Assembly (NCBI GenBank): GCA_024663395.1
Contig: JANFAH010000025.1
Coordinates: 744,001 to 808,000 of the forward strand
Source of the DNA: Pisolithus tinctorius
Lineage: Eukaryota > Basidiomycota > Agaricomycetes > Boletales > Pisolithaceae
Reading direction: 5' to 3'
DNA: 64,000 nt
This document shows positions 22,976 through 35,641 of this stretch, in pieces. Each line of letters begins with the position of its first letter. The stretch's first letter is position 1. The position numbers were made by a program, and so were the translations under genes. Under the pieces are notes generated by a model. That model did not search any database, was not told the origin of the DNA, and saw nothing but the letters and a program-made list of their open reading frames with translations.

Positions 22976-23274
22976 GGTACACGCTTTGATGACTTGTAAT
23001 TACTAGGCCCCTAAGTTGAGTGGTGTTTGAAGGGCCCTTTATTCATTCGTGCGGCACCTTAGGTGCTTGAGATGCCAATTCTTTCGCCGTGGTAGTTGTT
23101 AACTTCGAGCCTTTGCAAGATGGGTACAGCCTATGATTGGTATAAAATATATTCAAGTCCACGACATTTTCGCCTCGACGACCGATAGTTACGATACCGC
23201 AACCGTATCCCGTATTCAGCACATGAAATCCACAATAACCAGTAAATGAACGTGAACGAATCGGCGTCGGTCGT
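22976..23274. other. Short gap between Harbinger element and PEX3 stop
   Basis: No gene or repeat recognised. It should contain the PEX3 3' UTR and poly(A) site. Confidence 0.5.
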
Positions 23275-25806
23275 TCACGCGACCGGTGGATAACGATCTT
23301 GGTAGTCCGTTATGATGATGGCCTCCAACGCAGATACTTCTCTGATGGCCATGATATTCTGCAACGGAATAAGTAAATCTATGTCTAGTTACTGGACAAG
23401 CGGCTTACATCAACCAACTCGTTCGGGGTCGCATTTAGAGCAAGCTGACTCCATCGCGCTAGGCCAGGTAGCAAATCCACCAGTCGTATCTTCAGTTCCT
23501 CTTTGGCATGCGTGACGTTTGTACCCTCAATATCTTCTCGCCTGCCCTTATCATGATGTTCCTTAGTGTTCTCTTCGGCAGGGTTCGGATCGCTTCTGGT
23601 ATCCACAAATACCTGCTTGTGCAAGTGGTCTATCAGTACGCCCGTAGCACGATCCAATGCGCAGGTTAGTGCGTATGCAAAATCGGGGCCTGACAGGTAT
23701 GCTCGTGTCTCATCAAGCAAGGATGTAAATCGTGGATCTGATCGCAGAGAGCTAAGTAAAGCAGATTCCTGTTGCGCCTCTCCAGAGGAAGAGGGGTTAC
23801 ATTCCAATGCGCCTGAATGTGACGGTGGAGACCGTGAGGGTTTTGGCGACATACGCGACGACAATTTTTGATTGTGTGAAGGAAGGTTGACCGCCCTTGA
23901 CTTTGGGCTGGTTATATCGATGGCAGTTTGAGCGGAGAATCCATCTTGAATCGCCACGAGATCGGATGGATCGGCTTCTCGTTGTTTGTCAAGCGCACGC
24001 ACCGTTGCGCGATCTTGCTGGGATGGCGGAGGAAGGACAAGGGGGGCTCCACCTTGTGCCAGTACATGGGCAGTGGTCTCTGGTGTAGGAGGAAGTAGGC
24101 ATGGAAAAAACCTGAGATGATCGAATTACCCCCTATTCCGTCCCAGTCAGTCAGCCAACGACATACCTCGAGTGGGGGCGCCCTGCCGCACCGTCCAGTT
24201 CGACATGTCTCCGTGCGTCAAGTATCAGTGCGTGTAGTTCGGAGCATGAAACTGTGCTTCGAAGTGACACACTGTTAAAGAGGTTGAGCGCGATACAGAG
24301 GGCGGGAACAGAGTGAGCAAATTAATGAAGGTCAATGGAATAAAGGCAGCAAAGCTGCAGTTCGTTCGATAGATAGGCGGCGGAAAGCACTTCGAAAAAT
24401 AGGTAGAGTGACGAGATACGAAACACCACACTGTGACACGAACACGACGAGACAGGGAGGCAAGACCTCGCGGAATCCGAAGCGCAGTGGTTGTACCACA
24501 CAACGCACGACTTTTAAACTGTGATCTCCGCACCCAACCTCGCGTGCAGCGAGGTGTGAAGCACAAACATAACGCAACGGAGAAGCCGAAGGAAACTTAC
24601 CTATCAAAGACACTCTCCACAGCGCCCCTGACCCTAGCAGCGACATCTTTCCACCCGACATGAAGAATCCACCAGGAGAGAGTTAGGTAGCGCGCCTCCG
24701 TTCCTTCCGAAATATCATCCACATCTTCTTCACTGTCGAAGTCGTCGTCTTCGGTGAGCCACTCGGGATACAAAGCTTCCACGTCAACGACCTTTGCAAT
24801 CGCTTCCCTGGCGAGGATACCAGTGAGCGAAAACTGGGGCACCCGCTCGTGCATACGTTCGGCACGTTCAGACGTGCGGACCGATGTAATGTATCGACTG
24901 CGCGCGATAACGCTGAGTTGCGCAGCCGTTAGGAGACTCAGCAGAGTGGTTGTGTAAAGCGTCGTTAGCGCACGCGTTAAGGCTTGCAAGAAAGACAACT
25001 GATTAACCAGGTATACCGACGAAGAAGATGTGCGTACTGAGGTTTTTTACTTCCTTCCATAGCTGGCCCCTCCTCCGCTTCGTAGATGGGAATGGTGAGC
25101 TCCCGTGAGACCCGGAATGTGAGGTGTTATGACTCAGGGATGAACCAGTCGACAGCATCGAATCGGAAAGTTGACTTTCGGGTGGTGTGAACAAGGTACG
25201 CGGTGCTTGGGAGGTTTCAGAAGCCGACATATGTTCGACCCAGCTCGCAGAATCAGACCCCGATGCACGCTCTCCATCATAGCCCGAGCCTGAGTAAGAT
25301 GAGAGCGACATCGAACCCGCTTCCGATTGTGCGTCCGAGATAGAGTTCGTCTCTGTAGCTGACTGAACATCATGCGAGTGTGGTGGTGGCGGCAGGTGAG
25401 AAGGCGAACTTGCACCAACGGCAGTCGAGAGTGACTGGAGCTCGTCCGTGAGCGATTCGACGTCCATCTCTTCGAGAATTTGGGTAGCAAGGGTAGGTAT
25501 GAGAGCCATAATTGTGAAACAGGCATCATCATGGGTCGACTGAAAACGTCGCCGAAGGCTAAAGGTTCGTAACCCCCAAACCTGTCAGTTATATCCCTGC
25601 TGCAGAAAAGACGTACAATGCTGCCGAAGTCGGAAGAGTTTGGCTAACCTTTCTCTTGCCATTCTTTGCCTCACGACGTTCTGCTTCACTTCTTCTAACC
25701 TTTCCCGCAGATATGCACTGACTGCATACGCAGTCCCTGTTGTTATGACAGTATCCAGTAATCCTCGCCGTCGATCGTACACATAACGCTGCAGTGAGTC
25801 AAACAT
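23275..25806 (-). CDS. PEX3: Peroxin-3, peroxisome membrane biogenesis protein
   Basis: Membrane anchor that docks PEX19 with its peroxisomal membrane protein cargo. Six exons on the minus strand: 25806-25649, 25558-25038, 24982-24601, 24271-24167, 24111-23409 and 23358-23275, all GT-AG, summing to 651 codons (650 residues). The N-terminus has the membrane-anchor segment (VITTGTAYAVSAYL) followed by the conserved basic helix ending RRRFQ. Then come MALIPTLATQILEEMDVESLT, LTRALTTLY and the C-terminal FAYALTCALDRA region, ending NIMAIREVSALEAII. It is longer than the usual 450-550 residues because of Ser-rich insertions after LQSLS and before the last third. Intron 3 (24600-24272) is unusually long for this window. 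The first-exon join was chosen because it restores the conserved RRRFQ motif. Confidence 0.88.
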
Positions 25807-26073
25807 TTTCGGCGACTCAAGCAGTTGGCAGACGCTAGCAAGTGTTGTAAGGTACGTTGATTACATAATCTACATGGCTGAGAAGAATAAAGAGAGTGCC
25901 GATAACCACATATCCAACTGTCCAGATCACTTTTCAATCCCGAAATAACCATTCATTCTCAGAAAACATTAAAGAATCACGGATAATAATTTGGAAGATA
26001 TCTGTCTAATAACAGATGGGCTTTAATCCCAGTGCAAGTGTAGACCATAACACACCTCGGTACCAGCGAGATG
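25807..26073. other. Gap between PEX3 start and the next gene
   Basis: Both genes run on the minus strand, so this is the 5' region of PEX3 and the 3' end of its neighbour. No motif assigned. Confidence 0.4.
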
Positions 26074-27603
26074 TTACAACACCGGAGTTCGCAGACCAGA
26101 AGGCTGCGGTATGAACGTTCTGGATGGATTCCCTGCGTCTGTGAACTGCGGTAGCGACGAAGCCACCATGTAGACAGGGCGAGGCGCCTCTGGTGGAGTG
26201 CCCGAGGCGTTGCTCCCTGGTTGCGGAAGACCCGACGGATACACGAAGAGTGGTGTCGCGACGTACGCAGGAGCATACACAGGAGGACCTTGGCTACCGT
26301 GACTATCCGTGGAAAGCGGACCTTCATGTGTAGGCGAGCGCGAGCCTCCGCCAGTGCCTCGACTCCCTCCATGACCCGGGGGAGGTTGGGTGAAGATGAG
26401 GTTTGCATTCGACCCAAGAACGAACTGGGGGGTTTGTGGGGGAACTTGATTGGGAGTGGGATGTTGTGCAGGAAGAAGTCCCGTCGTCGAGGGACCAGCC
26501 AGCAAGTCTAAGGAGTGGGGATTCCGTGGTGTATACCACGACGTTGATTGTTTCGTAGCCCTCTGTCGACTGTACCTCCGTCTGGGAGGCGACTGTCCGG
26601 GAAGGTATGGCTCTGATATGCCTCTAGGAGCAATCCAAGGAAGACCATTCAGATCACGGAAAAACCTACGGATTCGAGCCAGCTGTGATGCAACCGACTC
26701 TTCCGGAGGTGGACGAGGATCTTCCATCTTTTGGAAATCGGGGGATGGACGCGGCTCGGCGAGCACCGGAGTGGAAATTGCGAGGGGCCCAGACAGGCGA
26801 GGCTCGAAGCCACGACTGGACATAGACGTTCCAAGGTCAGAAAGGGTCTGAGGTCCATCAGAAGATCGGCTCTGATCGTTGTCAAAGGTATTCTCATCAA
26901 CCGCAGAAAGACGCTGCGGAGGTGTCGCAGACATAGCACGCGGCGGGGTTCCGAGCCGCTCAACAGCTGGAATATAGTCCGAGTTGATTTTTGGAATGGG
27001 AGACGAAGAAGAATGGTGCAGAGGTAAGGGTAAGGTCGTTCTGCTTGCGTCTGTGGTTCCTAGGATGCCATGTCGATCCGGTTTGTGTTCCTTTAATCGA
27101 CTTCTAGACATCACTTTAGGGAGCCGTCGCAAACCATTGAAAATGCCCCCAACAAGGTTCCGCTTCTCGCTCTTGCAGTGAATCTCTGGGGGTGCCACCT
27201 CGCTGAACCCATAACCATGCCCATCACCCTCGTCATCGCATCCGTCTCTCCCCTCCTCCAGAGTGACATTGAAGTAATCCACGTCCGAGTCTGACGTTGG
27301 TCCTGACCTGTGTAGCACAGGGGTGGGCGTTCGCACCTGTTGAAAACCAGGCGGGGGTATGTACCGCGTTGTCTGCGGGGTATGTGTATGCGTTGAAGGC
27401 CCTTGAGAATGACTTGCCGATATCCACGTGACGTCTTGCGCACGACGTCCTTGCGTTTGACCACTCTGACGAGAGTATCGATCCCGAGAGGACTCGGCAG
27501 GGTAGTCCCGCCCACCGCTCAGTGGGCGAGTTAAACTCGTGTCAATCCGAATGTCCGATCTCGAGTTCGGCTGTGAGAAATTGAAGTCAGGGTATTCTGC
27601 CAT
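26074..27603 (-). CDS. Pro/Ser-rich protein of unknown function
   Basis: Single open frame, 509 residues from the first ATG at 27603 (start MAEYPDFNFSQP). The reading upstream of it has no ATG. Most of the protein is low-complexity Pro, Ser, Thr and Gly. Two ordered islands stand out: GGIFNGLRRLPKVMSRS in the first half and QLARIRRFFRDLNGLPWIAP in the second, both amphipathic and likely to be conserved interaction motifs. The tail has another hydrophobic patch (YAPAYVATPLFVYPSG). There is no signal peptide or transmembrane segment. It lies about 270 bases past PEX3 on the same strand, but functional linkage is not implied. Codon use resembles the host genes nearby. Confidence 0.7.
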   Translation of the reverse strand: MAEYPDFNFSQPNSRSDIRIDTSLTRPLSGGRDYPAESSRDRYSRQSGQTQGRRAQDVTWISASHSQGPSTHTHTPQTTRYIPPPGFQQVRTPTPVLHRSGPTSDSDVDYFNVTLEEGRDGCDDEGDGHGYGFSEVAPPEIHCKSEKRNLVGGIFNGLRRLPKVMSRSRLKEHKPDRHGILGTTDASRTTLPLPLHHSSSSPIPKINSDYIPAVERLGTPPRAMSATPPQRLSAVDENTFDNDQSRSSDGPQTLSDLGTSMSSRGFEPRLSGPLAISTPVLAEPRPSPDFQKMEDPRPPPEESVASQLARIRRFFRDLNGLPWIAPRGISEPYLPGQSPPRRRYSRQRATKQSTSWYTPRNPHSLDLLAGPSTTGLLPAQHPTPNQVPPQTPQFVLGSNANLIFTQPPPGHGGSRGTGGGSRSPTHEGPLSTDSHGSQGPPVYAPAYVATPLFVYPSGLPQPGSNASGTPPEAPRPVYMVASSLPQFTDAGNPSRTFIPQPSGLRTPVL

Positions 27604-29172
27604 GTTGTGGTTATTGGCAGTCTGTTGTAATACAGCAAGACAAAAGATGATGATGATACCAAGCAAGTGGAAGTGGAGAAGAGTGGAGCGAATACTTTTA
27701 TGGAACGGCGCAATCGACGCAACCAATGAAGGCTCTAGGCTGTCAGCACTGGGTTACAGCCGCAGGTTCCATGAACACGAGGCACGGGGTTGGTCAATGG
27801 TCATCAAGTTAGCACGTTCAAAGAGCCACGCGATATCGCGCAGCTTGACCACGACGATTGTAAGTGCGCGTTCCACGAGGCACGCTGCGGAAATAGCACG
27901 ACGCCCTAAGCCTATGGGTCAGTAAATGATTGGATGTTACCTAGCGTAACGACAACTTGGATGCACCTCTTCCACGTGTTTGCAGGCGGTCATTGGTATG
28001 GGTGGGCCTTCTGACCGTATCCCCTATTCAGCCGTGAACGTTGTTGCAAGCTTACATGACCGACCTGGGCACGGCCCGGCAGAGTGCCGGATGGATTTAT
28101 AATCGCTACTAAACCTCATCGACAGCCACCAATCGGTTGAACCATTACCGGCGCCGTCGATCCTTCGTCTCTTCGCAATTCCAGTGACGCAGAGCACTAG
28201 AAAGTCCAGGAATAGCTCCATTGCAAGGAAATCATCGGTGTCGGGGCGGTGTCTTATCCGCTTGCGGAAGGTTCAGTAGGACGCAGGGTCAGGCTGTTCC
28301 ATCGCCACTGGAGAGTGATAGACTCACCATCTACGTATTACCTCCTGGGAAGCATGTTGTTAGTTGATCAGCGAAGATTTGAGGACCTTTAGATATTGTA
28401 GTTGCAATATCGCAATCAGTTGCTACTGTGGTAGTGACAGAGTCGAGCTTTAGTCACTGCACATGCCCCGTATGATAGGTCACATCCACTGGGACGCTCC
28501 AACTTCTAAACGTCAAAACAATAATGCGTGGCCAACGGTGGGTATGGTTATTGGTTTGTGACCGATGGTGAGATTCAAGAAAAAGCTTCAACAACGTTTG
28601 GAAAACAACAAACCGTGGGTAGGGGGCAACAAACAGTTTGAAATGTTTGCAAGCATCTTTTCGAGCGCGAAGGCATCTCTAATAGTAAGTTTAAGTTCAT
28701 GGTATTGCATTTTTCCCGATCACCTCGGTGGATGCGAGTAGTCTTATTGACGATCAGCGTCATGACTGAGCAGCAATTACCCACGGGTACCCGCGCCACC
28801 ACCTCACTCGAGGCTTCCTTCGCTTTCGTCCTTCTTCTGCTCTCCCAGTCTGACAAAGACCACTTGAAATGAAGCGGGGATCAACGGTGGAACAGCCTAA
28901 TAGACAGTAAGTTAGTACTGGTTGTACCTTCCGTTGACTTTGTCATCCGATCCATGGTAATACAGGAAACTCATATAGACAATTCAGTAGCTGGTCCGAC
29001 ATGACTGAAATGCTTGCGGTGTTTCGTCGCGGGTCTGACATACTACGAACCGCCATTGCCAGCACGAGCAACGCTTGCGTATGCACTCGTCCAGGACACT
29101 ATAAAATGAGTGAAACTGGGCCCTGATGGGACTGCAACATCGTCTCGCCAAGCACCATCTAGTAGACCTATC
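27604..29172. other. 1.6-kb divergent intergenic region
   Basis: No gene recognised. It lies between a minus-strand gene and a plus-strand transcription factor gene, so it should hold both promoters. A TATA-like TATAAAA is at about 29099-29106, 70 bases before the transcription factor ATG. Short frames at 28024-28221 and 28575-28856 show no known motif. Confidence 0.5.
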
Positions 29173-31313
29173 ATGAGTACATCACAATCTCGCCGAAATG
29201 ATAGCCCTAGCCCACCTCTTCAACGAGGTAAGGCGTGTATCTCGTGTCGGTATGTGTCGATTACATGTCCCCTGTTTACTGGATCTGGATGAATAAGTGA
29301 CCCTTGGCAGTCGTAGGAAAATGGTGAGCCCGTTCGCTCCCTGCAGCCTCGTTATTTCGCCCTAACAGTTGTCCGTCAGCGGTGTGATGGCCTTCGACCT
29401 ACTTGCACCCAATGCCTGCGTGGTGACCGAGCCATAGACTGTGAATACACAGACGGCAGCCAGCGTTCCCGCACTCTGGCACTGGAAGAGGATGTCGCCC
29501 GCTTACAAGCTAGGGTGAGGGAGCTAGAGGGATCCGAAACCACTACACCTTCTGTTACTCTGCACGATCCTTATGGCCAGACGCGTCAGCCGACCACAGC
29601 GCATCACTCGTTATCTCCTGGTGCGAGTTTTTATAATGATGTACAGCCTTTTTCGGTCAATCTAACCTGGGCAAATGTGGTAGGATCTTCAGGCACAACT
29701 CGTCACGGCCCTGACTATGATCCCGAGTCGTTTTCGGATTTGCAATACTTGTGAGCACTCTAAACGTCCTGAGAAATCGTTGCTCATTGGTTTCGTAATT
29801 CTACAGGATAGACACCCTCGCTCCATATGCATTAGATCTGGGTATATTCCTTTCTCTGCCGCGCCTTCGCGCACAGCCCGGGAGCATCTCGCCAGCTTTG
29901 CGTAGCGCCTTGATACTATGTTCTTTCCACCTAACGCGGCCATCGGGTCCGGAGCAGGCCGTTTCAGCGGAGGCCCTTGTCTCACGTTTGCTACACACAC
30001 TTGTCGACGCTCTTGTCGCCGCGAACCCGAGACTTGGTCCCCAGTTTTATATGCAAACTCTTCAAGCAGAAGTGCTTCTCGCCTATCACCTCCTACGCAT
30101 GGGGAGAGTATCTACTGCTCAGAGTCATGCCAATGCAGCGATGTCGTTGGCTATCTGCCTCGGCCTTCATTTGAGCTCAGGGGATGCACCTCCCGCAGGT
30201 TTATTTGACTTCCTTGCTGCCTCCCTTCCTCGACTCCCTCGCCCTGGAGACGCAATCGAAGAGCAGGAGCGTGTGGATGCGTGGTGGACAATTCATTCCC
30301 TCGTGAAATCTGCAGAAACGATTCATGCCGGACCACCAGTCGTTAGCAGCACCGTCAACATCACTGCACCTTGGCCTGGCACAACGAGGGGAGATAATGT
30401 GTGTGTCCCTATATTTTCACTTTTCATTAACGTTAACAGTGCTTGTTGAATCTCACAGAGCGTCGCACCAGGTGGTGCACTACGGAATACGGTTACCCAA
30501 TTTTTAGTTTCCCAGAATTTCGGGATCCAGGGGGAAACACCATTTGGCCTTCAAGCGAGAGCAAGCGTTCTCCTCGGGGAGGCACACTCGGCTGCTGCCG
30601 CCTATCATAGAGGTGAGCATAATCTGTTCAGATCGTAAGGTGGCCGTTGGCTTATCCGGGGCTGTGATTCAGACCCATCGATCTCCCAGTCGAACGACTT
30701 TCGTAGTCGATTTGCTACACTGGATAATCTGATTCAGAACTTCTTCAATAGCGTTCTCCACCTCGCAACATCATTCAGATCTTCCGGTAGTGGAGGCACC
30801 TACAATTCCCGACAGATTCTCCTCACTGTGAACCTCGCCGCTCTCGCTCAGATCACTCTTCACCGCCCGTTCGCGTCATCGCATACGCCGTCTAATAGAA
30901 GATGTGTGGACAGTGCCATTCGCGCAGTGCATGCCTTGAACGGACTGAACGATCTGAAGATTATGAATCCTATTTGTGTGGTGAGTAAAGACGTGGTTGG
31001 CAGTCTACGATAAGTCGGTGACAAATCTTTGCGGTAGGCATCTTGGGGAGTATTCTTTTCCGCCCTTCAAAATGAACTCCATCGTCTTCGTTCCCGGTCC
31101 CAGCAGCGTCATGGTCCGGTGTCTGCTGCTCAAGGTCCAAACGAAGTGGGTGAAGCCGACATCGTAAACGCGCTTCGCAGCCTCGCTTCGTTTTCGAGAG
31201 CGTTATCTGGCCAGTATCCCCTTCAGAGTAAGCTCGCCTTGGATGCTTTTCGCATAGCCTTGCTCACGAGTCTCTCAGTGACAATTCGCGCAAAATTGGA
31301 AGCAGCAATCTAA
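29173..31313 (+). CDS. Zn2Cys6 fungal transcription factor
   Basis: GAL4-type nuclear regulator. Seven exons (29173-29249, 29311-29323, 29380-29750, 29807-30398, 30459-30612, 30673-30980, 31038-31313) join in frame to 596 residues. The binuclear zinc cluster is assembled from exons 1-3 and reads ACISCRRRKMRCDG then PTCTQC, with the sixth Cys in AIDCEY. The 13-nt exon 2 codes only for part of the basic loop. A short linker and coiled-coil (LEEDVARLQARVREL) follow. The middle region resembles the fungal transcription factor domain (YMQTLQAEVLLAYHLLRMGR, AAMSLAICLGLHLS, ERVDAWWTIHSL). The target pathway cannot be told from sequence. Confidence 0.82.
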
Positions 31314-31608
31314 TCCATCTAGACCAAGTGACCGTATCGGCCTTTCGATTTATAAAATTCCTTTTTCATCTTTCTCGCATTGCTTCCGGCTACTACGTAG
31401 TGCCTCTTTTCATGCTAGGTGCATACTTCGACATTGTTGATACCTGAGGAGGCCCCCCCATACTACCTTACAGCTGATACCATCAGACTACTTTACCCTG
31501 CACAGATAATTTTTTGTAGTTGGTCCTGCCTAGAAATCACAGGTTGTTGTCCAGTATCGCAAAAGGGGATGAAGGTGGCGGTGCTAACATATGTTTGGTA
31601 AGGCAAGA
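31314..31608. other. Gap between convergent genes
   Basis: No feature recognised in these 295 bases; expected to hold the two 3' UTRs. Confidence 0.4.
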
Positions 31609-32782
31609 CTAGTCCAACACCACCCAATCAGATGACGCACAGTTGGGTGAGTACACCGCTCGCAGGCTGCGCAGGTTCACTTGCGCGCCATCCTCCGTCT
31701 TTATCGAAATCGGAGTGGCAGTCGGGACGAATGTTTTTGCGCCAGTGTTGAGCCCCTTATTCAGCATGGTGGGAGACAACGCAGAAAGCTGTTCATCTTC
31801 CACGTGCAACGTGTGAACGTAAGGAGCCAGCTCCTTCCATGAGTCTTCATCGAGAAGGACCCTAGTTGAATCGACGGATCCATCCTCGCGATAGAATGTT
31901 GCAGAAGCCACTCGCACGCTGTCAGGGAGATTCATGGATGTTTTAATCATGCTAATAACAGCCTGCCAGCAATAATAGGAGGAAATAAAGTCGATTAGAA
32001 CCACCGAGGATCAAGGACGTGTTCTTTGCAACGCACTCGAAGAGGCAATCTAGCAAGTAGTGTCCTGCCGAAGGCCTTGGTGACAGGCGATCTCGAGGAG
32101 CCGGTGAATTCTACCATGAGAGGGTAGGCCCTGGGAAGGGCAGATACGAGGCGAAGTGCTTCGATGCATTGTGCTATGCCCGACGCAAGCTCGTTTGGAG
32201 ACGACGCCAGCTGAGAGAGTATTCTCTGTTGTGCACCGCGGCTCATAATGTCGACGATATCGATCGGTTGGATCTATAACATGATCAGTCGTATTTGCAG
32301 GACACCACCGGACGCGCTATGCCCACCTCACCAGCTGGCCGGTCGGGAGAATGCTCTTTAGAGAGAAGCGGTTCGTGGATTGGAGGGGATGAGCGAGATT
32401 CTTCCATGCTTCGCCGTCAGTTGAAATAGGTGCGGATGAATTGCGGCGTGTACGTGACAAATAGTTTGGGCGTCTATAATACCGATAAGGGCCAGTAGCT
32501 AACGGCAACAGCAGGGCTATGCCGCGAGGCAGTCATGCGATACGAAATGAACGGTGTAAAGGTCATACTTGGAAAGGGAGCAGACGCGAGGTACTGGCAC
32601 GTTTCGAGTAAGGTGGAGTTATCTTCATGATGGAGCCAGATAACCTTGCTGTGGTTAGATCTTAGATGCAGAGACGCTGTGTAATTACTTCCAAAAGGAT
32701 TTGACTCCTGCCTAAAGACGGTCGACTCCGATGATGGATAGCCCAACCCAGCGACTGCATGATATGCTGCGGGTGAGGGCAT
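31609..32782 (-). CDS. Spliced protein of unknown function
   Basis: Not recognised. At least three exons on the minus strand: a 3' exon from about 31945 to 31609 (MIKTSMNLPDSVRVASATF to SSDWVVLD), a middle exon about 32276-32010 (IQPIDIVDIMSRGAQQRIL), joined through GTGGTT..TTAG, and an upstream exon ending LPTGQL at about 32330 before a GTGAGG donor. Further upstream an open stretch begins at ATG 32782 (MPSPAAYHAVAGLG), but the join between it and the next exon is uncertain. The layout with a long C-terminal half and no membrane segment resembles F-box-like orphan proteins of mushrooms, but I see no F-box. Start codon and exon number are provisional. Confidence 0.45.
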
Positions 32783-33201
32783 GTTCCGAAAAGCAACCAC
32801 GACTCATCTCTCGTAATCTTTATGCCTCCTGTACGTGTGGGAGTGGTGTTCATTTGATGGGTTAGAGTTAGACGCTCTCGACGGGTTTGTTGGACGGACT
32901 TCATTGAGACCAACTCACTCGGCTGCATCAGCATCATGATACATATAGTGTCTGAGGATTCTAGTGCAGCTGCTGATACTGTCGCGAGCTGCAGTGGCCC
33001 CATTTCACTTCAACGTGGCGGTATCAGCAGCTGTTGGGCTCTGTAGTGTGGGATTAACCGGGTTGCCAGTAGTGTGGCTAGTGACTTTGCTCTGGTTTGG
33101 CTTTACCTATAGGGTGCCATGATCAAAGGCAATACTTATCTGCCAGCACCCCGACAGTGTCGCATCCAGCGGTGTCTATACCCACCAAGATCCACCCCTG
33201 G

Positions 33202-35308
33202 ATGGCCAACGAGAAACGTACTACCATCGACTTTGTGAATGATGTTAGACTCGGAAAGGAACAAACGATTGCTTTCACCGGCATCGATGTCTTACCTGAG
33301 AGGAACCCTACGCTCAGCACCCTCGCTGTTCTGACCTTTGTGCGGACTGCATTTGCTATCCTAGAGAAATCCGAAGACTCGTGGGCTGCCATTCCCCAAC
33401 TAGCCACCCGCCAGACTATCGACGTGGGTAATATATCTTGCCTCACCGGGCCGAATTGACCAGTAATCGCGACTCACCTTTGCTCTGGATAACAGGAACC
33501 CCTGGCTATCTGCCGGCGATGGCGCGATCACCTTCACCTCGACGCCTTCGAAGACATATTCCATGTACCCATATTCGAAAGGTCGTTCAGGCAGGTAACC
33601 ACTAAGTTCGGACGACCCAATGCCATGTACTTTCGTGAAGCGCTGCAGTGAGTCAGAGATCACCCGTGGATTACATTTGAGGATATGGATACGTGTTACA
33701 GGGACATGTTGTCCATCAAGTCATCCGTTGCTTTCGTCACTGTTCGCGCTCCGGAGTGCATGGTGTGCTTGAAAATCTTTGATTCCGAGGGCGATGTGTT
33801 TGTTATCTTCAGTCCTCGTCCTGCACCCGGCCAAAGTGGATTGGGCATAACATTCAGCAAGTCGGTCGAGCTAATCGTGCATCGCCTTTGTAACATCATG
33901 CCCATGGAAAGAGGCGGAACTCCCGGCGGCAGCCTCAACTGGCAAGCGCGACTTCTGTCGAACTGCACTAGCTATATATTCGTACCTCGGCCATCCGTCG
34001 ACGTCGATGATGTTCTGGAGGAGTCCATCGCGTACTCTAGCTTGTCCCTCCTCAAGATGCAAGCCACGCGTGCAGACTTGCAGCGCCAAAAGCACGCTCT
34101 CGTTAAAAGGAATCAAGATCTGGAGAAAAAGGTGGAAGATCTTCAACGGAGGTTGCAGAAAGAAAAGGATGGTAGTGCGAGAGGGTTCAAGGAACCGCGT
34201 CCCGCTCCCCGAGCCGTCAGCAGAGAAGCTGCTTGGCTGTCTAATCGCAATAAAGACCATCATTCACCTGCTCAACAAGACGACTCTGACTCCGACGATT
34301 TCATCATTCCACCAGACGATGATGACCCCGATCTCAAACTCGTACTTGAACTTCAACGAACTTTTGACGACGAAAATCGCGAACTGACTTCACAGAGGGA
34401 TGCCCTCCTGAAAACTGCTCAACGTCACTACCATTGCGAGATCTGTCTCGACGATTTCCCCGAAGACGATGTCGTTCATATCGACAAATGCGAGCACAAA
34501 ATATGCAGAGATTGTGCTCGGAACCACGTGGGCACAAAGATTAACGAACATCGCTTCCCCGTCCTTTGTCCAGTCTGCACGGCAGATCCACGGAATCGTG
34601 ATCCTGGCAGTATGTCCTAACCATTCGTCTTGTGCATCGACTGATATCCTTCGGCTACCCCTAGCAATAAGTGGATTCCTAGTTCAGCTTCTGGGTGTCT
34701 CAGAGGAACAGTATCAAACATGGGTTGAGATGGAAATGGCTCAATTTTCTGTGTTGATTAACTGTCGCAAGTGAGGTTTTTCATATGGGCTCACCGTAGC
34801 ACGTTGCCTTACCACCGTCATCGTGGCAGGTGCAACCAGTCCGCTTTCGTTGACAGAGCAGACGTCTTAGCGTCTGACCGCATGCAATGCCCTGTGCCAC
34901 GCTGTGGCCACGTGTGGTGCAAAAAATGTCAGCAGACCATAGAAAACAACGACGTGGAACATTCGTGTGATGGGTCAAAGGAGTTTGAAAACCTCGTAAA
35001 GCAACAACAATGGAAATATTGCCCAAGTACGACCGTTTCTCCGCACGCATACCGCTTCGGTCTCGTGACACTTCCTGTTGACAGGCTGTAAAACCCCTAT
35101 CGAGAAGCAATTTGGTTGTAACCATTTATCGGTGTGTTTCCATGAACATGTTCCGTTGGCAGGCTCATTCACCAAATATCAGTGCATTGTACCCGGGTGC
35201 AATACCCACTTCTGCTATGCATGTGGAGCCACTATCAATAGGACGGCGATTCCAAGTGAGATTATGGCCGGAAAGGCCGAGCACTTTCGCACGTGTCGCC
35301 TCCACTGA
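33202..35308 (+). CDS. RBR-type (RING-IBR-RING) E3 ubiquitin ligase, paralogue A
   Basis: RING-between-RING ligase that would pass ubiquitin through a RING2 cysteine. The first exon is 33202-33423 (FVNDVRLGKEQ) and the second begins at 33496 (EPLAICRRW). A large exon from 33682 carries a coiled coil (NQDLEKKVEDLQRRLQKE), an acidic stretch and RING1 (CEICLDDF...CEHKICRDC...CPVC). After introns come the IBR part (CPVPRCGHVWCKKC...HSC) and RING2 (GCKTPIEKQFGCNHLS, then GCNTHFCYAC), where the Cys of FGCNH is the expected catalytic residue. The N-terminal domain is shared only with paralogue B. The join between exon 2 (ending 33647) and exon 3 does not keep frame in my reading, so a one-base indel or missed splice site is possible there. 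Confidence 0.7.
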
Positions 35309-35641
35309 GTTGATAACTGTACTGTATCCTACATCATTTTCAATTGTATAACTATGCCCTTTCTTGCTTGAACTCATTGATGGCTGGAATTTGTTTACCG
35401 TTCATTACCTTCACTTGAGACGTGTTGATGGCTTCGCGCCTCGAGGCCGACGGGGAACCTTCACTGCTTGAGGCTGTGTCTTGCTGTAGAGGAGCTGCAG
35501 CTCTGGCGGACAAGTGTGTCCAATTGCCCTGTTCCACCTAGCCACGCTACAGTCACACGCTTCCTTCCGCCGCCAGTGCTACACTTCTTGGACACCTTGC
35601 AACATGTCTTCGGGCGCCTGCGCATCTTGCATTCGTATTCC

